Shown one piece after another: positions 9,741-20,351 of a stretch of DNA of 64,000 nt. Source of the stretch: Chara braunii (lineage: Eukaryota; Streptophyta; Charophyceae; Charales; Characeae); NCBI GenBank assembly GCA_003427395.1, contig BFEA01000045.1, positions 4,404,119 through 4,468,118 on the forward strand, read 5' to 3'. A program made the translations under genes and the position numbers. Under the pieces are notes generated by a model. It was not told the origin of the DNA, did not search any database, and saw only the letters and a list, made by a program, of their open reading frames with translations. How positions within the stretch are numbered: the stretch's first letter is position 1; the number at the start of each line of letters is the position of its first letter.

Positions 9741-11453
9741 TCATGTATGGGTTAAATTGACCCTTGCGGTTCCGATGGGGGCGCCCGACGCATTGAACGT
9801 GTACAACCCAAGATAAGGAAAATGGATTTGTGGTTGCTCTTTCCCTTGTGAGAAATCAGATTTGAGAGTGGTTGGGCGCATGTCATGTCTAGGCCTGGAG
9901 GTATAACATGCATGCTATGCACTTGATCAGCCTTTCCTTTGAGGAATGGCTTTAGCCCTCCTTCGTCCGGTGCCGGTGTTCGCCAGTCCGGGGAAGCCTT
10001 GGGCAAATCGCAGGTCGACCCTTCCTCTTCGTATGAAAGAAGGGCTCCGGTTACCTGGCAGGCGGTTGGTGTTTGGCTTAGGCCGGGTTCCAATGAAAAT
10101 CCCGCGACGGAGTGATGCGACCGGACGGGTGCCCTTCTATTTTTCTTTGAGCCCAGAGGGCTCGTGCACTTTGCACTTTTTTTGAAATGCTTGAAGGAAC
10201 CAACATGAACACAACGGGTCATCGAGAAGGAACAATCCTACCCTATGAAAGGACAGACAAGTAAAGAGAAAGGGAATGAAGGGAGTTGCTAGACTCCAAG
10301 GAAAACTAACTCACCCTTGAAGATTCTCACGAGAAGGAACCAACCACTATGTATGAAAGTAGGGGGAGTGACACTCATTGTCCTGAGAGAAAATCTGAGA
10401 GTTATGGGTAGGAAGCGTTGGGTGCACCAAGGGAAAGGCACTTGTACTATGTGTGTCTCACTTGGAACTTGTGTTTGCATGATGGGATTCGAGCGTCCTG
10501 CCTTTCGGGAGGGAAGGATTGGCTTGCACCGGTCGGTGCGGGTTGCGAAACGGCGCTCTCTTTTTGCAGGTTGCCGTGTGTTCGGGTGTGGAGGTCAGGC
10601 CACCGAGCTGTCTGACGGGAGTTTGTCACGTCGGTTGATTAGTAGCATTTTCGTTCGAGCGGTGACGGGCTTTTGCTCGATGATCTGCCGGACGGGGTGC
10701 GAAATCTCCTCAGGCGGGGCTTAGCCTGTTGGCTGGCGGGGGGAGTACCACTACATGTGGACAAAGACGGAGCCTGGGAGAGGATTAGTAACTTCTCGTA
10801 GCATGGTTTGGGAAAGGCTGATTCTTGTCGGACCGATGAAAATGAATGCCCGGACGGCTGACTTTTGTCCCTGTATGTAGGCACACGGGGTAACCCTCGG
10901 TGTCGGTATGGATGTGCAAGAGCGACAAGACGGGATGGGGTATTCTGGGTAAGGAAAGGGCTAACGTCTTGTCGGAGCCTAGGTACTGCGCTCGCGATGG
11001 TTGAGTTGTGCTTAAGGTATAGGATAAAACTCTACCGATAGTACCAACGGAGAGACCATATTGGGATGGCCGATGAGGAGATGACCGACCCATATGTGAG
11101 GTTGCCTGATTTTTTTTTATGTGTTCCCCCTCTGTAAAAATTGATTGAGCTGGGACCGTTGGACGAGACATATTTCTAAGTCTATCCTTCCCCCATCTAA
11201 GTCCACACGAGTGAGAGATGATCGGAAGGAAGGAGGATAGAGGTCAGTTGAAATGGAACCAAGAGAAAATGTGGGGAAATGGATGGCCCACCAAGGATAT
11301 TGTGGGAAGAAGATACTTAGGAATGGGGAGGTAAATTAGGGAGACCTTGATGAGGGGTCTAAAAAAATTTTCATCTAGGGCGAGGATTGACCTGACCAAA
11401 AGGACCGGTTGGTGCTCTTTTTATGAAAACAGGGGTCGGGTGCTGAAAACGAG
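9741..11453 (+). other. Leader between PBS and P1
   Basis: No convincing protein is seen. The first 700 bp are strongly conserved in copy B (31.43-32.4 kb). Copy B lacks two blocks present here, about 10432-10584 and 10899-11610. Such a long leader upstream of the first ORF is unusual for Ty3/gypsy elements. Confidence 0.5.
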
Positions 11454-12294
11454 ATGGCTCGATGGTTGCCTTCCCCGATCTATACCAGCAGCCCGAAAAT
11501 GCCAGTAGATGTAAAGGATGGGGTATCGGTCGTCCTCCCGGAAGATGGGACGTGAATGGACCTTGAACCAGCGTATCAAACGACAATGCTGGAAGGGGAG
11601 GACACGTTTCTTTGGATAGAAACAGTATGGACTAATGTCATCTTGACGAGGTTGTCGCCAAGTTTAATGGATTTGGAATTCCGAGGGACAGTGGAAGCCC
11701 GGGGGTGAGTCTACTTGTCACAAGGTGGGGAAAATGCTATGGTCATAGAGTTGGCACTCGGAAATACGCTGGACGAATTGTTTAGGAAGGCAGAAGCGGA
11801 GGTTGTGTGGGCTGCATGTCAGCGGAGGGAAATGGAAATGGAAAAGGTAGACGTACGGGTGGAACTTGGGGACAGAGGAAGCATGAGGCGGTGGAACTTG
11901 GGGACAGAGGAAGCATGAGGCGACCCGTCAGAACCATGCGATATGTGCTGCCTCCCTTCCTAGTGGATGCAGTTTTCGGAACTCAGAGCAGGCTGGTACG
12001 GATATGCCAGTCCATGACAAACCTCGGGCTACACCAATGCGCTAGGCAAGATTTTTTTCGGTTGTCGGTAGAGATGGGGCCGTTCGAGGGGAACTGGTCG
12101 GACGAGCTGGCCGAGATACTAGCTGCCTTAGCATAGACAATATCTTTGTCCCTAGCTTTGTGCATTGGGGGATAGTCTACAGGAATGTGGCAATAGGGGA
12201 AACGTTTCTGGATGGGGTAAGGGAGTTATACAACGAGGAGGACGACTTCAGTGATGAAGACAAAGGTGATGAGATGGAGGACTGTGACTTCTAA
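11454..12294 (+). pseudogene. P1, first of four paralogous accessory ORFs (copy A)
   Basis: I do not recognise this family. The frame from ATG 11454 reads MARWLPSPIYTSSPKMPV, then TFLWIETVW, LEFRGTVEARG, AMVIELALGN, RYVLPPFLVDAVFG, FFRLSVEMGPFEGNW and an acidic tail (DDFSDEDKGDEMEDCDF) before the stop at 12292-12294. The order of these blocks matches P2-P4. It is broken by TGA at about 11556, TGA at 11706 (TGG Trp in copy B), a 32-bp tandem duplication at 11859-11922 that shifts the frame, and a further shift near 12120. About 280 codons, like its neighbours. Function unknown; its place before gag suggests an accessory protein of the element. Confidence 0.6.
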
Positions 12295-12357
12295 GAGGGG
12301 TGGGGTAACTTAACTTAGGAAGGACGGGTGGCCTGACATTGTGCAGGAAGGGGGAAA

Positions 12358-13098
12358 ATGACTAGGGAAGAAAGGATGATGGAATACACCTTCAAAGGTT
12401 GGGAACCACGGCGACTCAGAGGAGGGATAGAAATGCCTATACCGACAGAAAACGAGTGGAGGGGGACCACGTGCGACTGGATTGGGTTTGAGGTTGTCCG
12501 GGACTTGTTATATGTATGGGTAGAACGGATTTGGAACCCGATAAGGGAAGAGGAAGGTTGGGATGATATAGCAGAAGGCAAGGTAGAGTCAGTCGGAACG
12601 ATTGTCCTTTTCGAAGACGGGTGGCTGCACTATGTTAGCGATGGGACATGATCCGATGTGGCTTCTAGGGGATGCAGAGGCCCGAACCCGAAAAGAAGGC
12701 GAGCGGTTCGCCAACGAGGGATGGGACGAAGTTAGTAGCAGAGTTGTGATGGGAGGATGGAAGGAACTTAAGCCTCCTAGCCTACGGACAACGGCTTGGG
12801 TGCCAGAATTCATAGCCGAGTGGTTTGGGGGGTTTGAGCACATTTTAGAAGTAGGTGACTCCATGAGAAAGGTGTATATAGAGTGTGCCTGGCTGAGGAG
12901 TTCTATAGGATCTCATTGAAATATGGGCCGTTCTACGGAGATAAAGCCGAGGAAGTCATCATCGTCCCAAGGATAGGCAAGTATGACCGTCTAGAGGTAG
13001 AGGCGGAGTCTTGGGACGCCATAGTTAGCCGGGAGGCGGCGGCCTCGCCCTCCTACGTAGACGATGTCTTACTGTTTGAGGTACAGTGGTTTGACTAA
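12358..13098 (+). pseudogene. P2, second paralogous accessory ORF (copy A)
   Basis: Starts MTREERMMEY 64 bp after P1. Copy B at 33127-33882 is open throughout and shows the intended protein of about 251 residues. Copy A has the same blocks: CDWIGFEV, WVERIWNPIREEEGWD, TIVLFEDGW, VVMGGWKELKPPSL, WVPEFIAEWFGGFEHI, EEFYRISLKYGPFYGDK and SYVDDV. Two frameshifts disrupt it, near 12625 (where copy B has extra bases after GGGTGG) and near 12893. Close similarity to copy B dates the decay after the A/B duplication. No domain recognised. Confidence 0.65.
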
Positions 13099-13398
13099 AT
13101 GGGGCCGAGGGATCGAACACCACGGGGAGGCCGGAGTATGGAAGGTGCTTGTGAATTAAGGTGTAACATAAGAGAGGGGCGTGTACATTAGGCCACAGGA
13201 GGTGCGTGAGGGTCGAAACAAGGGGGAAATAGCAACAACCGGAAAAGGGGGGTGGAATTGTACGTGTATGGGGCGGGGATAGCGGCAAGAACCAGTGTAC
13301 GATAAGTAGGGAGCGCTGAAAGACTAAAACACGAAAGGCATGGAATCTCGGTGGGTGCAGCAATCAGACTAAGGAAGCAGGAAAGGAGACATTTCGAG

Positions 13399-14191
13399 AT
13401 GGCCCAGCGAATGACATTCTGGGGGGATAGACCTCCCGGGATCCTGCCACCAAGAGTATCGGAAGGCAGGGTCGAAATAAGCCTGCCGGCAAGAAATGCG
13501 GTAAGCAACCCGGAAATGGACTGGGTGGGGGTAGAGTTGGTGGAGGACACGGTATGCCTAGTAGTGGAGCTGGAATGGCGTGCGAGAGGAGAATTCGGGG
13601 GCATAGATTTGGATCTCCCGGGGCGTGTACATGCGACAGGATCCTTACACCTGTCGGAAGAGGGATGGCGGACCTTTGGGATTGCCTTGGCTTCCGGGGA
13701 TGACTCCGTACGAATGTTCGAAGGAGCATGGCAAATAACTTGGCGGGAGGGGTTTGAGTTCGCAGTCCCAGAACGAGACGACGTGACAGCCGAAGTAAGA
13801 GTTGCCGCGGCAGGAATCTTTGAGCTGCCCAATAAGGTCGTACGGATGAGTCTACCGCCCTTTCTGCTAAGACAAATGGGAGGCGTAGAGCGAGTGGAGT
13901 AGGCGGTAGCTGCCATAACTAGGCTTAATTTCGACGGAACATTAATGTATCGGGAATACTATCGGGCCTTCCTGGAGATGGGGCTTTTTGAAGACGAACA
14001 GAGGCATGAAGTACTTTTGTATACTACAAGCTGCAGTAAATACCCTTCCAGGAGTTCCGCAAGTAAGTGATGAGGCCATGTGGAGAGCCATCAGGCGGGA
14101 AGTAGGCCGGGGATTGACCTACATATACGACCTTTACCGGCTGTACGAGCAGCCAAAGGAGGTTGCGGCTCCTAGGGATATGGAAGGATAG
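13399..14191 (+). pseudogene. P3, third paralogous accessory ORF (copy A only)
   Basis: Most likely start MAQRMTFWGD at 13399; an upstream in-frame ATG at 13351 is possible. Blocks parallel P2 and P4: GRVEISLPAR, MDWVGVELVEDTVCLVVELEW, TGSLHLSEEGWRTFGIALASG, VVRMSLPPFLLRQMGG. After a TAG at 13900 come YYRAFLEMGLFEDE and, in another frame, REVGRGLTYIYDLYRLYEQ to 14191. One in-frame stop and one frameshift. Copy B lacks this gene entirely through a deletion of about 1 kb between P2 and P4. Function unknown. Confidence 0.55.
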
Positions 14192-14215
14192 TTGGACTAG
14201 AAAGGGAGAATGAGG

Positions 14216-14224
14216 ATATAAAAG
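14216..14224 (+). promoter_or_regulatory. TATA-like box before P4
   Basis: GATATAAAAGG about 65 bp upstream of the P4 ATG, inside the internal region. Copy B has lost it (GATAGG at the matching place). Chance occurrence is quite possible. Confidence 0.2.
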
Positions 14225-14284
14225 GTAAGGGGGCAGTAGGTGGACATTTACTGAGGGTTGGCTGTTACGCTTTCTATGTGAACT

Positions 14285-15124
14285 ATGCAGGGATTCACCA
14301 AGGCAACAATGGCAGCAAGACGTGTGCGAATGGAACGCCTGCTCCGTGTGCGGATGGAACGCCAGCCCCGGGACCCCGGACCGCCCTGGAACAACGGCGA
14401 ACGATGGGAAGTATCCCTCCCATCGAGTTCCAACTATCGGGGATTCGACGTAGAATGGCGGGCCGTAACTTTGGGCAGAGACACCGCCTTCATGTTGGTA
14501 GAATGTCGGTGGACGGGGATGAGAATCAACCGGGGACCTTGGGATGACTTATTTTCCAGTTTGGACGTTACCGGGACCATGCATTTGCGCGAGATTGGCT
14601 GGCACTCGTTAGGGGTGGGAATAGCGCAAGGCCACGAGCTGGCTCCCATCTTTCGGAGGGCAGCCCGGGCGTTGACACGGGTAGGACAATCAGTCAGGGG
14701 AAGAAGAAACGTGGACTTACTTACCCGGGTGGAAATGGGAGGATGGAGGGAATTCAGGGCACCAACCACACCGCTGAGGTGCCGAGTTCCCCGTTTTATG
14801 ATAGACCTCGTCTTCGGGAGCCTCGCGAGGGCGCGGGAGCTGGCAGACTCGGCGATAGTCTGGGTAGACCACTTCCCCACCATTACCATTGGGATGTTCT
14901 ACGATGTCGCTGTGGAGCATGGGCCGTCTTGGGGAAACAGGGCCCACGAGTTACTGGAAGTCATCCACATCCTGATGTTTAGGGTGCCACAGCTAGACTG
15001 GGCGGGATGCGAACACATAATCGAAAGGGAAATCGAGATAGGAGAGAGTTATTTAGCAGGGGTGGCTGAACTATTGGAGGAGCCTACCGAACCGGAAGGG
15101 CCGCGAGGGCGAGAACGGGACTAG
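14285..15124 (+). CDS. P4, fourth paralogous accessory ORF, intact (copy A)
   Basis: Open for 279 residues from ATG 14285. The N-terminus is basic (KATMAARRVRMERLLRVRME). The body has WEVSLPSSSNYRGFDVEW, DTAFMLVECRWTGMR, TGTMHLREIGWHSLGVGIAQG, an Arg-rich helix region (RRAARALTRVGQSVRGRR), RVPRFMIDLVFGSL, MFYDVAVEHGPSWGNRAHEL, EIEIGESYLAGVAELLEEP and a charged end. The same block order occurs in P1-P3, so all four derive from one ancestor by old duplications. No signal peptide, transmembrane span, zinc knuckle or protease/RT motif. It remains open while P1-P3 and pol in the same copy are broken, which may be chance or recent activity. Function not known. Confidence 0.75.
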   Translation: MQGFTKATMAARRVRMERLLRVRMERQPRDPGPPWNNGERWEVSLPSSSNYRGFDVEWRAVTLGRDTAFMLVECRWTGMRINRGPWDDLFSSLDVTGTMHLREIGWHSLGVGIAQGHELAPIFRRAARALTRVGQSVRGRRNVDLLTRVEMGGWREFRAPTTPLRCRVPRFMIDLVFGSLARARELADSAIVWVDHFPTITIGMFYDVAVEHGPSWGNRAHELLEVIHILMFRVPQLDWAGCEHIIEREIEIGESYLAGVAELLEEPTEPEGPRGRERD

Positions 15125-15297
15125 CACCCGCAGGCGGGCCAATAGGGCAGATCGAGTATAGTCCGCTACGTACAAAAGTTCGCCGATGGAAATAAGAAAG
15201 GGGCCTCGGACCCGGATGATTAAAAACCGCTGAAAAACAAAGAAGGGGGTAGATTCCCAATGGTTGTCGTGACCCTGAAGGTCGGAAAGGGAACCAT

Positions 15298-17604
15298 GTC
15301 TTAGAAAGTAAGGGTCACTGATGCGAGGCGCAAACTAAGCCGAGACAGAAAAAAGGACCGCGGAGTACAAGGCAAGATTGATTGAGGAAATGATGACTGG
15401 GAACGAAGAAGGCCCTCTGCTGGAGGAACCCCGGGACGAACGGAAAACCAGCCGAGGTGGGACTGGACAAGGGGATAAAGGTAGTGACCGTGGGGGAACG
15501 CCGAGCAAAAGAAGGAAAAAGAGAGAGAACTCTCCGGGGATGGAAGCGGAAAAGGCTACGACCCCGCCAGCCATAGATAGTAGAGCTAGCCGCCTGCCAA
15601 CCACGCCAGCAGTAACACGAGGGTGCGAAGGACTCTGGAGCCTCAGGGAAGGAGTGTTGGGATGGTTTGACCCAGAAGGAACTACGAAGACCAGGGGGGT
15701 ACCGAAGGCCGGCAAGGAAGGTCCGGATAACAATATGGCAGGCGAGGCCAGCAGCTCTCAGGGCGGCCTTAGGAAGATAGTGTCGTCCCTCGCGCGAGCA
15801 CTAAACAAAAATCAAGGCTACCAAGCGGACGCTAAGAAAAAGTTGACGTTTGATGGGGCGAACATCACATAATTCCTGATAGATTACGAGAATCTGGCCG
15901 CGCTTTTGAAATGGACCGAAGGAGAAAAGATGGACCACCTCGGGCAGCATGTGTCTTTGAGCCTAGGGCGGGACATAATGGCCATTGTGGCCACGAGCCG
16001 GTCCTGGAAAGAAACCCAGGATGTGATGATGAGAAAATATCTGGCAGCAGAGAAGATGGCGACGGAGGCCGATTTAGCTGTAGTCCAGAGGAAGAACTTC
16101 GCAACGTACAATGACTTCCTACGGGAGTTTACTTTGGTAGCACTAAGAATCCCCGGGGTTATGGACCGAATAATGAGTAAGTATTTCCTCAGGCAGTTCT
16201 CCGAGTTCGACAAAGTCAAGATCCTGTCGGCTTACCAACAGACGAGCAAATTTGTAAACACTAGGGACGTTGATTTAAGTACGGTAACGGATCTGGTTGA
16301 AAAGACGGTAGTGACTGAGACATTGGCCTTGCTTAAGGAAGGGGAGGTCACAGATTTGACCGGAAGAACAGGCGATAAGGTAAAGAAGGGGATTGAAAGT
16401 CTACATGGGAGGGTGCACGGAGTCGAGAATAAAATTGAAAGGATGGAGGGCGCGCTATTGGTTATGCAGGCGCAAGTATCCCGACCCGCCCTCCCTCCCC
16501 AGTAAGCTGTGGTTCAGCCTATAGCCAACCGGGGATTCAGACGGAGAGATGCTGCTAATGAGCAATGCAAGTACTGCACCGCGATGGGACATTATGTGCG
16601 CGCGTGTCCAAAGCTCAACCATGATATCTTAAAAAGGAGATGCACCAGGTCATTAAAGGGAGAGATATTCGGACCACAGGGAGAGCGGGTGAATTAGAAC
16701 TCGCCAGGGGGAATGCGACGAGCCGTTATCATGCTCAATGGGTTAGAGATAGCGGCCATAGAAGCTAAGCCGGTGGCCGATATCATTTGGGATCAACTGC
16801 GGGGCCACGGGTCGCAAGTCAACTTTATTTTGGAAAACGACGGACGTGATAGGGTGAACGCAACCACTCGGCTAGGGACGGCTGGGAGAAGGATTATCCG
16901 TGACACCGTTATGGAGGAGGTTGCTGGAAGCTCCGAACCCCAGGCAGAGCCTGAGGCCGAGGAACCAGAGAAAGTCTATGGGAAGCCTAGGGAAGAGGAG
17001 CCTGCGGGCAAGGTTACCGCCGCTAAGAAGAAGTTTGGGTATCAAATCCCGATCTTAACCTTGCCTGATATCGACGACACCCTTAGCAAGTTACTAGGAA
17101 CCATGGTATCGGTGTCGTTTCAGACCATGCTGGAGGCTAGCCCTAGGTTGCTCAAAGGGCTTAGACAACTGTTGACTCGGCGATGAGTAGAAATAGACGA
17201 CAACCCCGAATTACCAGAAGAGGAAAGGGAGGAGGAAGCTCCGCAAGAAGTGGCTAACCTTCAAAGGAGTCGCGGGGACGTGGAGGACCTCGAGAAAGCC
17301 TTTGCAGACATCCGTTTGAGCTTGCCCGACCAAGAGGGCGGCGAGGTCATGAGGGCACCACCCGGGACAAAGCTTAGCTTTCATGCACTGCCCGTAGGGA
17401 AGCTGAAAATCCAGATCGGGACTCATCATACCGACGCATTGGTAGACGAGGGAGCAGAAATCACTCTCATAAGAAGAGATTTCGCAACGATCACGGGATG
17501 TACGGTAAACAAGGAAGTAACAGGGAGCATCCGGGGAGCTGGCGGGGAAATCCAGCTCGCTGGGTACGTCACGAAGTGCTGTAAAGGCAAGAGTCAAGGA
17601 GTCG
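15298..17604 (+). pseudogene. gag-pro: gag-protease of giant element, copy A
   Basis: One reading frame covers a charged N-terminal region, a capsid-like part (LTFDGANIT, KWTEGEKMDHLGQHV, YNDFLREFTLVALRIPGVMD, YFLRQFSEFDK), a CCHC knuckle CKYCTAMGHYVRAC at about 16566-16607, a linker (MLNGLEIAAIEAKPV, DIIWDQLRGHG) and an aspartic-protease block HTDALVDEGAEITLIRR near 17425-17475. The protease reads D-E-G where most retropepsins have D-T/S-G; copy B reads D-G-G. In-frame stops: TAA 16503 (GAA in B), TAG 16695 (TGG in B), TGA 17184 (CGA in B). A deletion of about 540 bp relative to B removes the true N-terminus before 15298. Gag would form the particle and the protease would mature it; this copy cannot make either in full. 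Confidence 0.75.
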
Positions 17605-19421
17605 ATCTGGTCGTTTCAGTGGATGATCGTAATGGAGGAAATGGACCACGACATAATCCTCGAGAGACTGTGGTGCGCAAACGTAGAAATGATAGGCATG
17701 CACTTGCACGACGGCTCATACATGGTAGACATAGAGGACCCAGTGACCGGCCGGGGAGAGCTCCTCCGACTCCTTGGAATGGGAGGAGACCCCCCGAAGG
17801 GGAAATTGGCAACATGGTCGCCGTCGTTTGAGGATAGCACGCGAAAAAGGGCTTTCGGTCGGATGGAAGGTATGGGAGAAAGGGTAGAAATCATGATTGA
17901 GGAAGCATTCAACAAGGAGTGGATCAAGATGGGCCTGCCCCAGAAGAAGAGGAGGCAGAAGGACGAAGTCCTAGGTGTTATGGTAGCGGAAAAGGAGTCA
18001 GAAGTCGAACTTGGTGCTAGCCTGCCCAAGCAGAAAGAAGTACGCGTAGACGAGCGAGAAGTCGCACTCGAGATCCCCGATCTGTTACAACTCGTCAAGG
18101 CCCTCAGATACCACAAGGTAGGAGTGGACTCAGCGGCCTTGGCCAAGTTCGAAGGAGAAGTGCGAAAGGGATATTGCCTGAATGGGAAACTAGTTAGTAT
18201 CCTACCACGAGTCGTAGAGGCGACGAGGGCAATTCCGACCGTTCATTTTTTAGGAGAAAGATCCCGGAAGGAAGTGTTCGAAAGTACAAGCCGGTAGGGA
18301 AGAAAGCAAAGTCGGTCTCGATCCTGCTAGAGATATCGAAGGAAGAGGCTATGGAGAAAAAAAAGGAAGTCCTTCGAGTGATCCGAGAGAGGAGGGCGAC
18401 GGAAGGACATCGGATACCAGATAAGGTAGCTGACACAATGAAGATAGGGATAGACGGATTCTTCACGGAAGAAGAAACCCGCTTGATCAAAAGGACCTGC
18501 CAGGAGTTTCACCTTGCATTTGCCTTTAGTGATCATCAAAAGGGACGACTGGATGCGAAGCTGATCCCTCCGGTCAGAATCCACACGGCAGAACATGAGT
18601 GCTGGAATGACAAGGGTCCGTCCTACAAATTTGGGATAGCAGGGGAAGTGACAGACCTCCTCCGAGGATAGCCTACGGTGTCGCCATACGCAAACCGGTG
18701 GTTCGTCTTCCGGAAGCCTAACAAGACACTAAGGTGGATTCAGGACCTGCAGAAGTTGAATGCGGTAACCATCTGGGATGCTGGGTCGCTACCTCAAGCC
18801 GACTTATTAGCAGAATCGCACGCCGGTCGGAGCATTTACTCCCTGATAGATCTGTACTCAGGGTACGACCAGCTGCCATTGGATGTTCGGGACAGGTCGT
18901 ACACCGCTATGCACACCCCCGTAGGCCAGTTACAGATGCAAGTGACCCCTATGGGATTCACAAACGCGGGGGCCGAAGCGCAACGTAGAATGCTCGCCGT
19001 GGCCGGGGACATGTTCCCAGAAAAATGTGAGCCTTACACCGATGACAATCCGATCAAAGGCGCGCAGGAGAAGGAGGAGACGGAAGTCCAGCCAGGAATC
19101 CGAAGTTTTGTGTGGGACGACCTGCAGGACGTCAAGGACTTACTCCGCCGGTTCCTAGTATACAACATTGCGGCTAGTGGACCAAAGAGTATCCTAGCAG
19201 TACCGGAGGTAACTATACTAGGATTTCGCTGCGGTGCTTACGGCAGGAAGCCCGATCCGGCAAAGACCGACAAGATCTCACAGTGGCCAACGCCACTGCG
19301 CACGACAACGGAGGTAAGGGCATTCCTAGGCGTGGTTGGCTTTTGGAGGATCTTCATTAAGAATTTTACCAAGATTGTTGAGCCTATTCGTCAGGGGAAC
19401 TGGCCTAGGTATCTTAAGTAG
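17605..19421 (+). pseudogene. pol: pol: protease end, linker and reverse transcriptase, copy A
   Basis: After a frame change near 17600 the sequence reads HLHDGSYMVDIEDPVTGRGE and a long linker to 18297, then shifts frame again into RT. RT is interrupted by TAG at 18669-18671 before SPYANRWFVFRKPNKTLRW. Motif A is YSLIDLYSGYDQLPL, with its catalytic Asp at about 18849. Motif B region is TPMGFTNAGAEAQRRM. The catalytic box is YTDD at 19035-19046, where most Ty3 elements have YLDD or YIDD. The connection region shows VRAFLGVVGFWRIFIKNF. RT normally copies element RNA into DNA. The ORF stops at 19421, and RNase H is absent. Confidence 0.75.
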
Positions 19422-19427
19422 GTTGTC

Positions 19428-19970
19428 TTTGCAGAGAATATGACCCTTAAAAGGACAACAGGATGTATCCCGGCAGAGCTTTGGTACGGAAGAGAAATCG
19501 ATTTTCCCGTGGAAGCCTTGGTACCTACCTGGAATAGGTTAGATGATGATCCGCAAATGACAACGGAAGAGTTAATCGAGGCAAGATGTCAACAAATCCT
19601 TAAGAACGAGGAAGTCATGGAAGACATCGCTAACCGGGTACTAGACAGCAGAATGAGGGACAAAGCAAGGTGGGACCAGGTTAAGAATGTCATAAAGGAG
19701 CGTCTTCAAGTGGGAGAGATGATATTGCTAAGGAACTCGACATTAGAAAGTACTTGGTCGGGACAACTGGGAAGGAAGTTCAAAGGGCCCTACCGGGTCG
19801 CCAAGCGGGTGGGACTGAACACATTCGAACTGGAAGATTTGGATAGAACTGGATTGAAAGGGCCCTTCCCGGGGCAACGATTGGTCAGGTTTCTAAGTCG
19901 GGACCCAGTGGAACAATGGCTTCAGGAGGCCGAAGATAAGGAAACTGAGGGGCCACAAGCTAAGGACTGA
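19428..19970 (+). pseudogene. Integrase C-terminal fragment, copy A
   Basis: In the same frame as RT but beyond its stop, this begins inside a typical integrase core end (NMTLKRTTGCIPAELWYGRE) and continues through the C-terminal domain (KFKGPYRVAKRVGLNTFELEDLD) to RFLSRDPVEQW and the stop at 19970. RNase H, the HHCC finger and the DDE core are missing, so a deletion joins RT at about 19415 directly to this block. There is no chromodomain, unlike the two chromoviruses in this window. The domain assignment rests on the GYSPFELVYGR-like motif. Confidence 0.7.
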
Positions 19971-20205
19971 CCACAACCTTGCCCTCACTATGGTTTGTCT
20001 TTGACCACGGCCGTGGGACTGTCATTTTTGGGGGACTGGGGCAATGGCTTTGAATGACTGAGGTTGAAAGGCAACATGACTTGGGATTTTGCGATAACTG
20101 GCTTGTGCGACAACGGGAAGGGTTGTTGGGGCATTGTACCATAGTTTTTGACGGGGAAATAATGTGATCTTCACAAACGACGCATTTGCATAAGGGAGGG
20201 AAATG

Positions 20206-20214
20206 TATAAAAGG
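20206..20214 (+). promoter_or_regulatory. Internal TATA box before 3' ORF
   Basis: TGTATAAAAGGGG about 135 bp upstream of the first ATG of the 3' ORF and 235 bp after the pol stop. Position suggests an internal promoter for a separate mRNA; this is inference from a short motif only. Confidence 0.3.
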
Positions 20215-20351
20215 GGCATGATGCGAGGAATACTGGGAGCATTTTGGGAAAGGGGAACTGTCTACCGGACTGGGGGGAACGTGTGTATGAGGGGCATTGC
20301 GGGTGTTGTTTTGTTATACAGGACTTAGGAGAAAAATGAAAAAAGGCAAAA

